In this document: positions 15,767 to 25,237 of the stretch, one piece after another
Numbering within the stretch: position 1 is the stretch's first letter
How the letters are laid out: each line of letters starts with the position of its first letter
DNA from: Adlercreutzia equolifaciens
GTDB taxonomy: Bacteria; Actinomycetota; Coriobacteriia; Coriobacteriales; Eggerthellaceae
Length of the DNA stretch: 64,000 nucleotides
Direction of reading: 5' to 3'
Assembly (NCBI RefSeq): GCF_029076695.1
Contig: NZ_JARFIK010000001.1
Span: 1,426,001 to 1,490,000 of the forward strand
Made by a program: the position numbers and the translations under genes
Notes under the pieces: generated by a model
Told to the model about the DNA's origin: nothing
The model's input: the letters and a program-made list of their open reading frames with translations, nothing else
The model's database searches: none

Positions 15767-17062
15767 CTAGGCGTTCTCCTCCGCCAGTTTTTCCAGTGCT
15801 GCCAGCTTCACGCAGCAGGTGAAGACGTCCATGGCCTCGTCCAGCTCTTCCAGCGGAGGCAGCGAGGGTGCGATGCGGATGTTGGAGTCAGCGGGGTCTT
15901 GGCCGTAGGGCCACGTGGCCCCAGCGCCGGTCATGACGACGCCGGCCTCTTTGGCAAGGGCGACAATGCGCTTCGCGGTGCCCTCGGGTCCCTCGAAGCT
16001 GACGAAGTAGCCGCCGCGGGGAGTGGTCCAGCGAGCAACGCCGGCTTCACCCAGCTCTTCTTCCAGCTTTGCGCATACCAGGTCGAACTTCGGCTTCATA
16101 AGCTCGCCATGGCGGGCCATGTGGTCAGCGATGCCGCGGCCCTCGTCCAGGAAGCGGGCGTGGCGCAGTTGGTTCAGCTTGTCATGGCCGATGGCCTGGG
16201 CGTTCATGTGGCGCTTGACCTCGGCCACGTTGGCGGGGCTGGCGGCCACGGCGGCCACGCCGGCGCCCGGGAAGGTGATCTTCGAGGTGGAGCCAAACTT
16301 CAGGTAGCGGTCGGGGTTGCCGGCTTCGGCGCAGGCCTGCGCAATGTCGAGCACCGTGTCCTGCTCGGCGGGGTCGGCGGACAGGTGGTGGACGGCGTAG
16401 GCGTTGTCCCAGAAAATGCGGAAGTCAGACGCAGCAGTGTCCATGGAGGCCAGGCGGCGCACCACGTCATCGGCGTAGGTGATACCCGAGGGGTTGGAGT
16501 ACTTCGGCACGCACCAGATGCCCTTGATGGCCGGATCGGCAGCGACGAGGCGCTCCACCTCGTCCATGTCCGGGCCTTCGTCGTTCATGGGCACGGGAAT
16601 CATCTCGATGCCCAGAGCCTCGCAGATGGTGAAGTGGCGATCGTAACCTGGCACGGGGCAGAGCCACTTGACGGTATCGAGCCGTCCCCAGGGCATACTG
16701 CCCAAAGCGCCGAACATCCAGTAGCGCACCATGGCGTCGTACATGGCCGTGAGGCTGGCGTTGCCCAGCACGATAACGTTGTCGGGCTCGTCGTCCAGCA
16801 GCGTGGCCATCAGGCGCTTGGCCTCGGGAATACCGTCGAGAACGCCGTAGTTGCGGCAATCGGTGCCGTCCTCGCTGCAAAAGTCGGCTTCGGCGTCCAG
16901 CACGTCGAGCAGGGGCATCGACAGATCAAGCTGGGCTTGGGAGGGCTTTCCGCGGGCCATGTTCAAAGCCAGATCACGAGCTTGCAGTTCCGCATAGCGC
17001 TCCCGCACGCGGGCGAGTTCCTCTTCCAATTCCGCTTTCGAGAGATCTGCGTAACGCGCCAT
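15767..17062 (-). CDS. PLP-dependent class I aminotransferase (actinobacterial aspartate/alanine type)
   Basis: 431 residues from ATG 17062, preceded by AAAGGAAG; an open frame continues upstream without a ribosome site. Visible fold-type I features: substrate/PLP segment GNASLTAMYDAM, CPVPGYDRHF, the aspartate in FRIFWDNAYAVHH, the Schiff-base lysine in KFGSTSKITFPGAG, and the C-terminal arginine in ADSNIRIAPSLPP. Length and motifs fit the subgroup annotated as aspartate or alanine-glyoxylate aminotransferase in actinobacteria. It transfers amino groups between amino acids and 2-oxoacids; specificity is not readable. It stands alone, facing away from putP. Confidence 0.88.
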   Translation of the reverse strand: MARYADLSKAELEEELARVRERYAELQARDLALNMARGKPSQAQLDLSMPLLDVLDAEADFCSEDGTDCRNYGVLDGIPEAKRLMATLLDDEPDNVIVLGNASLTAMYDAMVRYWMFGALGSMPWGRLDTVKWLCPVPGYDRHFTICEALGIEMIPVPMNDEGPDMDEVERLVAADPAIKGIWCVPKYSNPSGITYADDVVRRLASMDTAASDFRIFWDNAYAVHHLSADPAEQDTVLDIAQACAEAGNPDRYLKFGSTSKITFPGAGVAAVAASPANVAEVKRHMNAQAIGHDKLNQLRHARFLDEGRGIADHMARHGELMKPKFDLVCAKLEEELGEAGVARWTTPRGGYFVSFEGPEGTAKRIVALAKEAGVVMTGAGATWPYGQDPADSNIRIAPSLPPLEELDEAMDVFTCCVKLAALEKLAEENA

Positions 17063-17198
17063 GGGGCTTCCTTTCGCCGTAAAACTATTCGTACGCTCAA
17101 GATGCAGCCGTTTACTCCATCGCGATAAAGTATAATCCCAACGGTTAGAATTACCGTTGGGAATGGGTAACTCAGTTTCGATCCGAAGATGATCGGAG

Positions 17199-17306
17199 CT
17201 GGGCTCGGCGAGGGGGTTCGCACGCAGGTCCCGCATCAAGGGAGACGGCCGAGGCCGCTCTCGAAGCGGAAGCTGCTTCATGACGGCGCCCCCTCGCCGA
17301 GCTCAG
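17199..17306 (+). promoter_or_regulatory. Structured leader upstream of putP
   Basis: An 18-bp stem with one mismatch pairs 17199-17216 with 17289-17306 (CTGGGCTCGGCGAGGGGG-type arms) and encloses about 70 bases with further small hairpins, including GAAGC...GCTTC near 17264-17280. It ends about 50 bases before the putP start. It does not match a riboswitch class I recognise, and no T-box or terminator tail is seen. Confidence 0.5.
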
Positions 17307-17354
17307 TCTTCGAGGAACCCCAAGCGGGAAAAGGGTTTCCAGAAAGGGGAGACT

Positions 17355-18917
17355 ATGCTCGAAAGCGATATGCAAGTAGTCATAGCCATGCTGCTCTACT
17401 TTGTGGTAGTGGTGGTCATTGGCTTCATCTACGCCAAGCGCTCCAATTCGTCGTCCGAGGAATACTTCCTGGGCGGCCGCGGTCTGGGTCCATGGCTCAC
17501 CGCGCTGTCCGCCGAAGCGTCCGACATGTCCGGTTGGCTGTTGATGGGCCTGCCCGGTGTGGCTTACTTCACCGGCGCTTCGGATGCCATGTGGACAGCC
17601 ATCGGCTTGGCCATTGGTACGTATCTGAACTGGAAGTTCGTGGCCAAGCGCCTGCGCAAGTACTCGGAGAAGGCCGGCAATGCCATTACGGTGCCCGACT
17701 TCTTCTCCAACCGCTTCCACGACACGAAGCACATTCTCATGACCATTGCTGCGGTCATCATCTTGTTGTTCTTTACCATTTACACGGCTTCGTGCTTCGT
17801 GACCGTGGGCAAGCTGTTCGCGACGCTCTTCGGGTGGGACTACGGCGTCATGATGGTCATCGGCGCCATCATCGTGTTCCTCTATACCTTCATGGGCGGT
17901 TACCTTTCGGTATGCACCACCGACCTGGTGCAGGGCACGCTCATGTTCCTGGCCCTGGCCACCGTGTTCGTGGGCAGCGTCACGGCTGCCGGCGGTGTGG
18001 ACAACACCGTGACCTTCTTGCAGAACATTCCGGGCTTTCTTTCGGGCACCGAGATTGCCACGCCGCTGCTTGACGAGGCAGGCAACCAGCTCATCGAGGG
18101 CAACGAGCCCATGTTCGGCCCGGCTGGCACCTACGGTCTCATCACCATCGTGAGCGGTCTGGCTTGGGGTCTGGGATACTTCGGCATGCCGCAGGTGCTC
18201 ATCCGCTTCATGTCCATTCGTCACTCCGATGAGATCAAGAAGTCCCGTATCATCGCTATGATCTGGCTGGTGGTGTCCCTTACGTCGGCCGTGTGCATCG
18301 GTCTTATCGGTCGTGCGGTCATCCCCACCGAGTTCCTGACGCAGTCGGCCGCCGAAAGCGTGTTCATCGTGCTCTCCCGCATGCTGCTGCCGTCGTTCTT
18401 CTGCGGCCTGGTGGTCTCCGGCATCTTCGCCGCAGCTATGAGCTCCTCTTCCAGCTACTTGCTCATTTCCGGTTCGGCGGTGGCCACGAACATCTTCAAG
18501 GGCCTCATCAAGCGCGATGCCACTGACAATCAGGTGATGATCGTAGCCCGCATTACGCTGACGGTCATCCTGCTGCTGGGCATCTTCCTGGCTATGGATC
18601 AGAATTCCTCCATCTTCGATATCGTGTCCTATGCCTGGGCCGGCTTCGGCGCGTCGTTCGGTCCGCTCATGCTGTGCTCGCTGTACTGGCGTCGCACGAA
18701 CCTGCCCGGCGCTATTGCCGGCATGCTCACCGGTGCGGTTACCGTGGTGGTGTGGAAGAACCTGATCGCCCCGCTCGGCGGCTGGTTCGCGGTGTACGAG
18801 CTGCTCCCCGGCTTTGTCCTGGCGCTCATCGTCATCATTGTGGTGTCGAAGCTGACGAAAGAGCCTTCCAAGGAAGTCACTGACGACTTCGATACCTATA
18901 TGGAGCTGGACGTCTAG
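17355..18917 (+). CDS. putP: Sodium/proline symporter
   Basis: 520 residues. ATG 17355 follows GAAAGGGGAGA; earlier in-frame starts lie within the structured leader. A member of the sodium:solute symporter family with about 13 hydrophobic helices. SAEASDMSGWLLMGLPG near residues 50-70 is the Na+/proline-binding signature of PutP, and GLAWGLGYFGMPQVLIRFM is also PutP-like. Imports proline with Na+ at the cytoplasmic membrane for nutrition or osmoprotection. Monocistronic, with a long leader that could give post-transcriptional control. Confidence 0.93.
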   Translation: MLESDMQVVIAMLLYFVVVVVIGFIYAKRSNSSSEEYFLGGRGLGPWLTALSAEASDMSGWLLMGLPGVAYFTGASDAMWTAIGLAIGTYLNWKFVAKRLRKYSEKAGNAITVPDFFSNRFHDTKHILMTIAAVIILLFFTIYTASCFVTVGKLFATLFGWDYGVMMVIGAIIVFLYTFMGGYLSVCTTDLVQGTLMFLALATVFVGSVTAAGGVDNTVTFLQNIPGFLSGTEIATPLLDEAGNQLIEGNEPMFGPAGTYGLITIVSGLAWGLGYFGMPQVLIRFMSIRHSDEIKKSRIIAMIWLVVSLTSAVCIGLIGRAVIPTEFLTQSAAESVFIVLSRMLLPSFFCGLVVSGIFAAAMSSSSSYLLISGSAVATNIFKGLIKRDATDNQVMIVARITLTVILLLGIFLAMDQNSSIFDIVSYAWAGFGASFGPLMLCSLYWRRTNLPGAIAGMLTGAVTVVVWKNLIAPLGGWFAVYELLPGFVLALIVIIVVSKLTKEPSKEVTDDFDTYMELDV

Positions 18918-18944
18918 CTTGTCGCTCCACCTCGGTCGGGCCAC

Positions 18945-19040
18945 GGGGTAATGCTCAGTCGCTCAAACAGTCCTCGCTCGGCGGAAGTGTCCACTGGACA
19001 CTTCCGTTCGCTGCGGAACTCGCTTGGTGAGCATCACCCC
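18945..19040. repeat. Long imperfect palindrome between putP and fprA
   Basis: Centre: perfect 12-bp arms 18982-18993 and 18995-19006 (CGGAAGTGTCCA / TGGACACTTCCG). Outer arms: 18945-18957 pairs with 19028-19040 with one mismatch. The whole 96 bases can fold into one interrupted hairpin on either strand. No coding content; it resembles REP/BIME-type intergenic palindromes. Confidence 0.6.
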
Positions 19041-19094
19041 GCGTCCCTCTACGCTCTTCCTCAGCAGAGGGGCGGTGACTCGCAACAATTTTTC

Positions 19095-19129
19095 AACGGA
19101 GCATTCCTGAGTGGGATGCTCCGTTTTCG
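19095..19129 (+). terminator. Intrinsic terminator upstream of fprA
   Basis: A 10-bp stem (19095-19104 with 19116-19125) running into TTTTCGTT. It probably ends putP transcription after the palindromic element. Confidence 0.7.
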
Positions 19130-19187
19130 TTCTGGGTACTATGCTGCTGAACTTGTTGACAGGCGGCAAAGAGAGCAAGGAGACGTT

Positions 19188-20384
19188 ATGCTGAAAGCTA
19201 TCGAGATCAAGCCCGATGTGTTTTGGGTGGGAGGTATCGACTGGAACGAGCGCAACTTCCATGGGTACACCACCGAGCGCGGCAGCACCTACAATGCCTA
19301 TCTTATTCTTGATGAGAAGATCACCCTCATCGACACGTGCAAGCGCGATTTCACCAACGAGTTGATTGACCGCATTGCCGACATCATTGATCCCGCCTCC
19401 ATCGACTATATTGTTTCGAATCATGTTGAGATGGATCATTCGGGCGGCCTCCCGGCCATGGCCGCCATCGCGCCCAACGCCACCATTATCACCGGCGCTC
19501 CCAAGGGCGTGGCGGGGTTGAAGGCCCATTATGGCGACGGTCTCAATATGATGGGTGTGAAGACCGGCGATACGTTGGACATCGGCAAGCGCACGCTTAC
19601 CTTCGTTCAAACGCCCATGGTGCACTGGCCCGATTCCATGGTCACCTACGACGAATTCGATCAGATTCTCTTCTCCAATGATGCCTTCGGCCAGCATTAT
19701 GCCTCCTCCAAGCGCTTCGATGACGAGGTAGGTTTGCCCGAGGTGCTGGTGCAGGCTCAGAAGTACTACGCGAACATCGTCATGCCCTACGGGAAGAACG
19801 TGGAAGCGGCCCTGAAGGCGCTGGCTGGGCTTTCCTTCGACATGATCGCCCCGGCCCACGGCATCATTTGGCGCAGCCATGTGCCCGAGATTCTAGACAT
19901 GTACCGCAAGTGGGCCAGCGGGGTGCCCGACGAGTATGCACTCGTGGTTTACGACTCCATGTGGCATACCACCGAGACCATGGCCGTCGAGATTGTCGAG
20001 GCGTTCATCGAGATGGGCATTCCGGCTCGCCTGCTTGATCTGAAGGTGAACCACATCTCCGACATCATGGCCGAGGTACTTAATGCGCGCTATATTGCCG
20101 TGGGTTCTCCCACGCTCAACAAGACCATGATGCCCACGGTGGCGTCGTTTTTGTGCTATATGCGCGGTTTGGCCCCGGCCGGACGTGTGGGCATCCCCTT
20201 CGGCAGCTACGGCTGGGCGCCTATGGGGCCCAACGAGGTATACCAGGCTCTGGAAAGCTGCAAGTTCACCTTGCCCGAGGCGCCCTTCACCCATCAGTGG
20301 GTGGAAGACGAGAGTGGCCTGACGGCCCTGCATGACGCGGTCGTTGAGTTTGTCGAGCTTTTCCATGAGCGTGCCGAGGCTTAA
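19188..20384 (+). CDS. fprA: Flavodiiron protein (A-type flavoprotein)
   Basis: 398 residues. ATG 19188 has GCAAGGAGA just upstream; the longer open frame runs through the palindromic element and is not credible. The N-terminal beta-lactamase-like domain carries the diiron ligands in NHVEMDHSG, with further histidines in PMVHWPD and PAHGIIWR. The C-terminal flavodoxin domain starts near residue 250 (ALVVYDSMWHTTETM, then VGSPTLNKTM). Such proteins reduce O2 and/or NO in the cytoplasm of anaerobes, fed by rubredoxin or F420-type donors. No rubredoxin domain is fused. It stands alone, with its own terminator. Confidence 0.94.
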   Translation: MLKAIEIKPDVFWVGGIDWNERNFHGYTTERGSTYNAYLILDEKITLIDTCKRDFTNELIDRIADIIDPASIDYIVSNHVEMDHSGGLPAMAAIAPNATIITGAPKGVAGLKAHYGDGLNMMGVKTGDTLDIGKRTLTFVQTPMVHWPDSMVTYDEFDQILFSNDAFGQHYASSKRFDDEVGLPEVLVQAQKYYANIVMPYGKNVEAALKALAGLSFDMIAPAHGIIWRSHVPEILDMYRKWASGVPDEYALVVYDSMWHTTETMAVEIVEAFIEMGIPARLLDLKVNHISDIMAEVLNARYIAVGSPTLNKTMMPTVASFLCYMRGLAPAGRVGIPFGSYGWAPMGPNEVYQALESCKFTLPEAPFTHQWVEDESGLTALHDAVVEFVELFHERAEA

Positions 20385-20401
20385 GGGAATAGAAGCTAAC
20401 G

Positions 20402-20442
20402 AAAAAGGGCTCGCAGTTCAGACTGCGAGCCCTTTTCTTTTA
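20402..20442 (+). terminator. Intrinsic terminator of fprA
   Basis: A 15-bp perfect stem (20403-20417 with 20422-20436) around a TCAG-type loop, then CTTTTAA. Its A-rich left flank lets it also end the convergent NlpC/P60 transcript. Confidence 0.92.
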
Positions 20443-20459
20443 ATGCTGCTAGGGGATGC

Positions 20460-21638
20460 CTAGTAACGCACGTAGATCATGTCGGAGTGCACTGCGCCCA
20501 CCTTGACCACGTCGCCGGTGCGGGGAGCGTGGATCATCTGGCCGTCGCCGATGTAGACGCCGGTGTGATGGCTGTTCACGCAAATGTCGCCGGGTTGCGG
20601 GTTAGACACGCGGGGCCACCCCATGAAAGTGCCCGTGGTACCCAGGCGCACGTGCTTGCCGGTGAGGCAGTAGCTTACCAAGCCGGAGCAGTCGTAGGAG
20701 TTGGGGCCCACGGCACCCCAGCTGTAGGGCTTGCCCAGCTCGCCATAGGCGCGGTCGACCACGGTGTTGCCTGATACCGTCTGCGGCTTGGAGTTGTTCG
20801 ACGAAGAACCGCCGCCACCGCTGCTGCCGCTATCGCTGTCGCCGTCGGAATCATCGGAGCTGCTCGAGCCGCCGCTGTTGGAGCTGCCGCCCGAATTGCT
20901 GCTCTGATTCTGCTGCGCCGCGGCCTCTTCGGCGGCCGCCTGGCGGCGAGCTTCCTCCTCGCGCTTGCGGGCGGCTTCCTGGGCAGCACGCTCGCGAGCA
21001 GCTTCTTCTTCAGCCAGAAGCTGAGCGGCTTCGGCGGACAAAGAGTTGTAGACCTCGGTCATCTGGTCGACGAGCGCGTTGGCCTCTTCCTCTTTCTCCT
21101 TAGCTTCTTTTTCCTTAGCGGCAGCCACATCGCGCTGCTCGGCGTAGACGGCCTTTTCGGATTCCACCTCGGCACGCAGGCTCTTCGTTTCCTCCACCAT
21201 GTCGGCATCGTTCTGGTTCATGTCGTTGAGCAGATCCCAGTTCGAGGCGAAGGCCTGGAAGGTGGTGGATCCCAGCAACAGATCCAGGAACGTGGAAGAA
21301 CCGCTGCGGTACATGCTGCGGGCGCGATTGCCCAGCTTGTCCTGGAGCTCGGAAATGCGGCTGGAGGCGTCGTCGATGCGCGACTGGGCCTCGTCCATGC
21401 GATCCTCGGCCGCCTGGCGATCCTGGCCGGCCTGCCAATGGGCGTCGGCGGCAAGATCCAGCTTTTCCTGCATGGCGTTGAGTTTTTCAAGGGCAGCATT
21501 CGCCTCTGCCTGCTTTTCAGCGGCAGTGACGGCGTGGGCTTCGAGGGGATTCAGGGCCGGCAGGCACACGGAGATTCCGAGAGCGGCTGCGGCGCCGACA
21601 AAGGCACGTCTGCTAAAGGGGCGTGTATGCTCACTCAT
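20460..21638 (-). CDS. Secreted coiled-coil NlpC/P60 peptidoglycan hydrolase
   Basis: 392 residues from ATG 21638, with AGGAGGA upstream; an in-frame ATG 12 codons earlier lacks a site. The N-terminal signal has a twin-arginine pattern (SRRAFVG) and an AHA cleavage region. Residues ~35-245 form a long Glu/Ala/Lys-rich coiled coil, as in CwlO/RipA-like hydrolases controlled by partner proteins. A Ser/Gly/Asp linker leads to a C-terminal NlpC/P60 domain with catalytic cysteine in NSYDCSGLVSYC and histidines in NSHHTGVYI and QMIHAPRTG. It likely cleaves stem peptides (D-Glu-diamino acid bond) during growth or separation. Confidence 0.92.
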   Translation of the reverse strand: MSEHTRPFSRRAFVGAAAALGISVCLPALNPLEAHAVTAAEKQAEANAALEKLNAMQEKLDLAADAHWQAGQDRQAAEDRMDEAQSRIDDASSRISELQDKLGNRARSMYRSGSSTFLDLLLGSTTFQAFASNWDLLNDMNQNDADMVEETKSLRAEVESEKAVYAEQRDVAAAKEKEAKEKEEEANALVDQMTEVYNSLSAEAAQLLAEEEAARERAAQEAARKREEEARRQAAAEEAAAQQNQSSNSGGSSNSGGSSSSDDSDGDSDSGSSGGGGSSSNNSKPQTVSGNTVVDRAYGELGKPYSWGAVGPNSYDCSGLVSYCLTGKHVRLGTTGTFMGWPRVSNPQPGDICVNSHHTGVYIGDGQMIHAPRTGDVVKVGAVHSDMIYVRY

Positions 21639-21639
21639 G

Positions 21640-22085
21640 TAAGGGTCCTCCTGAAGAGCATTTGGTGCGTTCATTGCAAACTATCCGTGTATCATAGCAC
21701 GCGCCGTAAGTCTTGGGCGCATCGTCGAGAAGGCTCCATAAACGTGAACTTTTGACCGTGTAACGAAGAGGAGGCTGGAGAGGCAGAAGGAGAGACTGCC
21801 CGTGGCCTGCAATGCAATTAGCAGGTCCAAGGTCTCGAGTGCGGTGCGTTCGGACCCTTACATATATATAGTAAGGGGCGGCAAGCGAGGTCTGGCAGAG
21901 GGGGAGCGCTTAGGCCATAAGCGTCATTGAGAATAAAATCCGTTGGCCGAAGAAAAAATTTTCTCTTTTGCCTTCAATCTGTTGCTCGAACCCCCGATTT
22001 TCAAGGACAATTTCCTGCGTGTCCCTAGGATAACCAGGGAATTTGGGGAGGAATCGTGGAGACACGCCCGGGGGCGTGTAAACAG
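21640..22085. other. Non-coding region between the NlpC/P60 gene and the tRNA promoter
   Basis: About 450 bases without a credible gene. The left part must hold the NlpC promoter (minus-strand TATGAT at 21696-21691). At 21782-21877 three hairpins follow each other: stems 21782-21786/21796-21800, 21804-21810/21821-21827 and 21855-21861/21871-21877, the last with an AT-only loop. The segment GGTCC 21824-21828 could alternatively pair with GGACC 21852-21856. No known RNA family was recognised. Confidence 0.45.
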
Positions 22086-22114
22086 TTGACACCGCTCCTT
22101 CCGTAACGTATTAT
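22086..22114 (+). promoter_or_regulatory. Sigma70-type promoter of the tRNA-tuf unit
   Basis: TTGACA (22086-22091), 17-base spacer, TATTAT (22109-22114): nearly consensus, as expected for a tRNA/EF-Tu operon. It lies 77 bases before tRNA-Tyr. Confidence 0.85.
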
Positions 22115-22190
22115 TCATTCGCTCGCTTTTCCTGGTTCGGGGAAAGCGGCAGGCAGCTTGAAAAGTACACATGAATTAAAGCGCCGAAAT

Positions 22191-22275
22191 GGGCGTGTGC
22201 CCGAGTGGTTAAAGGGGACGGGCTGTAAACCCGTTGGTTATGCCTACCTAGGTTCGAATCCTAGCGCGCCCACCA
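22191..22275 (+). tRNA. tRNA-Tyr (anticodon GTA)
   Basis: 85 bases including an encoded CCA. Acceptor arm GGGCGTG/CGCGCCC, anticodon loop CTGTAAA, a long variable arm typical of bacterial tRNA-Tyr, and T-loop GGTTCGAATCC. Confidence 0.95.
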
Positions 22276-22280
22276 TTTCT

Positions 22281-22356
22281 GCCTGTGTAGCTCAGTCGGT
22301 AGAGCACTTCGTTGGTAACGAAGAGGTCACCGGTTCAAGTCCGGTCGCAGGCTCCA
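22281..22356 (+). tRNA. tRNA-Thr (anticodon GGT)
   Basis: 76 bases including CCA. Acceptor arm GCCTGTG/CGCAGGC, anticodon stem-loop TTCGTTGGTAACGAA, T-loop GGTTCAAGTCC. Five bases after tRNA-Tyr, so cotranscribed. Confidence 0.96.
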
Positions 22357-22359
22357 CTT

Positions 22360-22436
22360 GGCGGTGTAGCTCAGTTGGTCAGAGCACACGGTTCATACCC
22401 GTGGCGTCACTGGTTCAAATCCAGTCACCGCTACCA
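22360..22436 (+). tRNA. tRNA-Met (anticodon CAT)
   Basis: 77 bases including CCA. Acceptor arm GGCGGTG/CACCGCT has a G-U first pair, so it is an elongator-type rather than the C1-A72 mismatched initiator. Anticodon loop TTCATAC, T-loop GGTTCAAATCC. The position upstream of tuf is a common arrangement. Confidence 0.93.
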
Positions 22437-22447
22437 TTTAGATTTAC

Positions 22448-22475
22448 CGCGTCCTTTTTGGGCGCGTTTATTTTG
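22448..22475 (+). terminator. Partial terminator between tRNA-Met and tuf
   Basis: CGCGTCC (22448-22454) pairs with GGGCGCG (22460-22466, one G-U) and is followed by TTTATTTTG. No separate tuf promoter is evident, so read-through to tuf is likely. Confidence 0.5.
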
Positions 22476-22519
22476 TTGTAATTCGTTTAGCGAATCGCCC
22501 TTTTTAAGGAGGATGAAAC

Positions 22520-23722
<1,203 letters not shown>

Positions 23723-23742
23723 GCTAGACTACTTGGAATTTG

Positions 23743-23778
23743 GCGGGGCTTGCTCAATCGGGCAAGCCCCGCTTACCC
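23743..23778 (+). terminator. Intrinsic terminator of tuf
   Basis: An 11-bp stem (23743-23753 with 23762-23772) 20 bases after the stop. Only a weak T-tract (TTACCCTG), so it may be partial. Confidence 0.7.
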
Positions 23779-23836
23779 TGCGCTTCATGTGTATGATCAA
23801 ACCTGCACTTTCGTTTTATAGGTAAAAGGAGAATTC

Positions 23837-23986
23837 ATGCGTACTTTGGTCACTCTGGCCTGCACTGAGTGCAAGCGCCGCAACTACACGACCAAGAAGA
23901 ACAAGCAGAACAATCCTGACCGTATCGAGCTCAAGAAGTACTGCAAGTGGTGCAACGCCCACACGGTGCACAAAGAGACTCGATAA
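23837..23986 (+). CDS. rpmG: 50S ribosomal protein L33
   Basis: 49 residues, starting [17 protein letters not shown] and ending HTVHKETR. Two zinc-ribbon knuckles, CTEC and CKWC, mark the zinc-binding C+ form of L33. AAAAGGAGAA precedes ATG 23837. It is short and easily missed. The order rpmG, tRNA-Trp, secE, nusG, rplK, rplA is the standard bacterial arrangement. Confidence 0.97.
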   Translation: MRTLVTLACTECKRRNYTTKKNKQNNPDRIELKKYCKWCNAHTVHKETR

Positions 23987-24009
23987 AAGGTTAAGGAAGA
24001 AACAGGCAT

Positions 24010-24086
24010 AGGCCAGTAGCTCCAATTGGTAGAGCGGCGGTCTCCAAAACCGCATGTTGGGGGTTCGAGTCCCTCCTGGCCTGCCA
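24010..24086 (+). tRNA. tRNA-Trp (anticodon CCA)
   Basis: 77 bases including encoded CCA. Acceptor arm AGGCCAG/CTGGCCT, anticodon loop TCTCCAAA, T-loop GGTTCGAGTCC. Between rpmG and secE, the usual place for tRNA-Trp. Confidence 0.96.
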
Positions 24087-24175
24087 GCTTGTTACCGTGA
24101 GCAGCCCATGGCTGCTTTTTTGGCGATTAGAGACAGAGAATCTCGAAGACAGTTATATGTCGAATAAGGAATCCC

Positions 24176-24589
24176 ATGGCAAAGAAATCCAAGACACAGA
24201 AAGCTAAGGCTTCTGCTGCCCGTCAGCAGCGCAAGGCCGAGCGCGAGCAAGAGGCGCTCAACCCGCAGCCGGCTGTGGCCGAGGCTGCCGAGAGCGAAAA
24301 GAAGAAGGGCTCGTTCTTCAAGAAAAGCTCCGAGAGCGAATCTGAGTCTTCTGATAACGGCAAAGCCTCGAAGAAGTCCGAGGACAAGCCGAAAAAGAAG
24401 AAGCGCTTCCAGTTCTTCCGTGACGTGAAGGCTGAAATGAAGCGCGTGACGTGGCCGACGCGCACCGACGTGCTCCGCTGGAGCGGCGTCGTGGTGGTGG
24501 CCCTGTTGTTCTTCGGCGTGTTCGTGGCGGTTCTTGATAACGCAATCATCACTCCGCTGCTCGTTTTGATTTCCGGAATTGGGGCGTAA
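24176..24589 (+). CDS. secE: Preprotein translocase subunit SecE with charged N-terminal extension
   Basis: 137 residues. The SecE core is confined to the last ~60: FFRDVKAEMKRVTWPTRTDV, then a single membrane helix (WSGVVVVALLFFGVFVAVL). The first ~75 residues are Lys/Ala/Glu/Ser-rich and likely disordered, an extension common in actinobacterial SecE. SecE clamps SecY in the Sec translocon. AAGGAAT precedes the ATG; nusG follows after three bases. Confidence 0.95.
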   Translation: MAKKSKTQKAKASAARQQRKAEREQEALNPQPAVAEAAESEKKKGSFFKKSSESESESSDNGKASKKSEDKPKKKKRFQFFRDVKAEMKRVTWPTRTDVLRWSGVVVVALLFFGVFVAVLDNAIITPLLVLISGIGA

Positions 24590-24592
24590 TCG

Positions 24593-25123
24593 ATGGCAAA
24601 GAAATGGTATGTTCTGCACACGTACTCGGGCTACGAGAACAAGGTGAAGACTAACCTGGAGACTCGCATTGAAGCTATGGGTCTCGAGAACAACGTGTTC
24701 GGCATCGAGATCCCCACCGAAATGGTCACCGAGATCAAAGAGGGCGGCCGTCGCGTTGAGAGCGAGAAGAAGGTGTTCCCGGGCTACGTGCTCGTGCGCA
24801 TGGAGCTGGACGACCGCAGCTGGGCTGCGGTGCGTAACACTCCCGGCGTTACCGGGTTCGTGGGAAGCCAGGGCAACCCTCAGGCTCTTACGCGCGAAGA
24901 GTACAACAAGATTATGAAGCGTACGAGCCGCGAGGCTCCCAAGAAGACTTCCACCAGCCTTGAGGTGGGACAGTCGGTCAAGGTGACCCATGGTCCTCTA
25001 GCCGAGTTCGACGGCACGGTGTCCGAGGTTATGCCCGACGCCGGCAAGGTCAAGGTTATGGTATCCATCTTCGGCCGTGAGACCCCGGTTGAGCTTTCGT
25101 TCGACCAGGTGGCGAAGATCTAA
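24593..25123 (+). CDS. nusG: Transcription termination/antitermination factor NusG
   Basis: 176 residues. NGN domain starts [20 protein letters not shown] and includes FPGYVLVRM and TPGVTGFVG; the KOW domain is [18 protein letters not shown] near residues 120-140. Couples RNA polymerase to ribosome or Rho. Follows secE almost without a gap, so cotranscribed. Confidence 0.98.
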   Translation: MAKKWYVLHTYSGYENKVKTNLETRIEAMGLENNVFGIEIPTEMVTEIKEGGRRVESEKKVFPGYVLVRMELDDRSWAAVRNTPGVTGFVGSQGNPQALTREEYNKIMKRTSREAPKKTSTSLEVGQSVKVTHGPLAEFDGTVSEVMPDAGKVKVMVSIFGRETPVELSFDQVAKI

Positions 25124-25237
25124 TTTTGCAAGCACTTTGACTTCAGGGGTTGTGCCCGCGTGGACCGGGGCTTCTCGCGAACCTGGGGTTTTTAGTGATA
25201 GAGAAGTGTAGTCGATACATCTGAAAGGTAGTCACAG

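Noticed and set aside
17063-17354. T-box or classical riboswitch upstream of putP
   Set aside because: No T-box motif and no known aptamer core; kept only as an unclassified structured leader.
17172-18944. 590-codon minus-strand frame opposite putP
   Set aside because: His/Glu/Gln-rich shadow of a membrane protein gene; no start signal.
18951-19187. N-terminal extension of the flavodiiron protein
   Set aside because: The extra codons lie in a palindromic element and a terminator; ATG 19188 has a good ribosome site and fits family length.
21640-22085. SRP RNA, tmRNA, 6S RNA or a c-di-AMP riboswitch before the NlpC/P60 gene
   Set aside because: None of the conserved core sequences of these RNAs is present on either strand.
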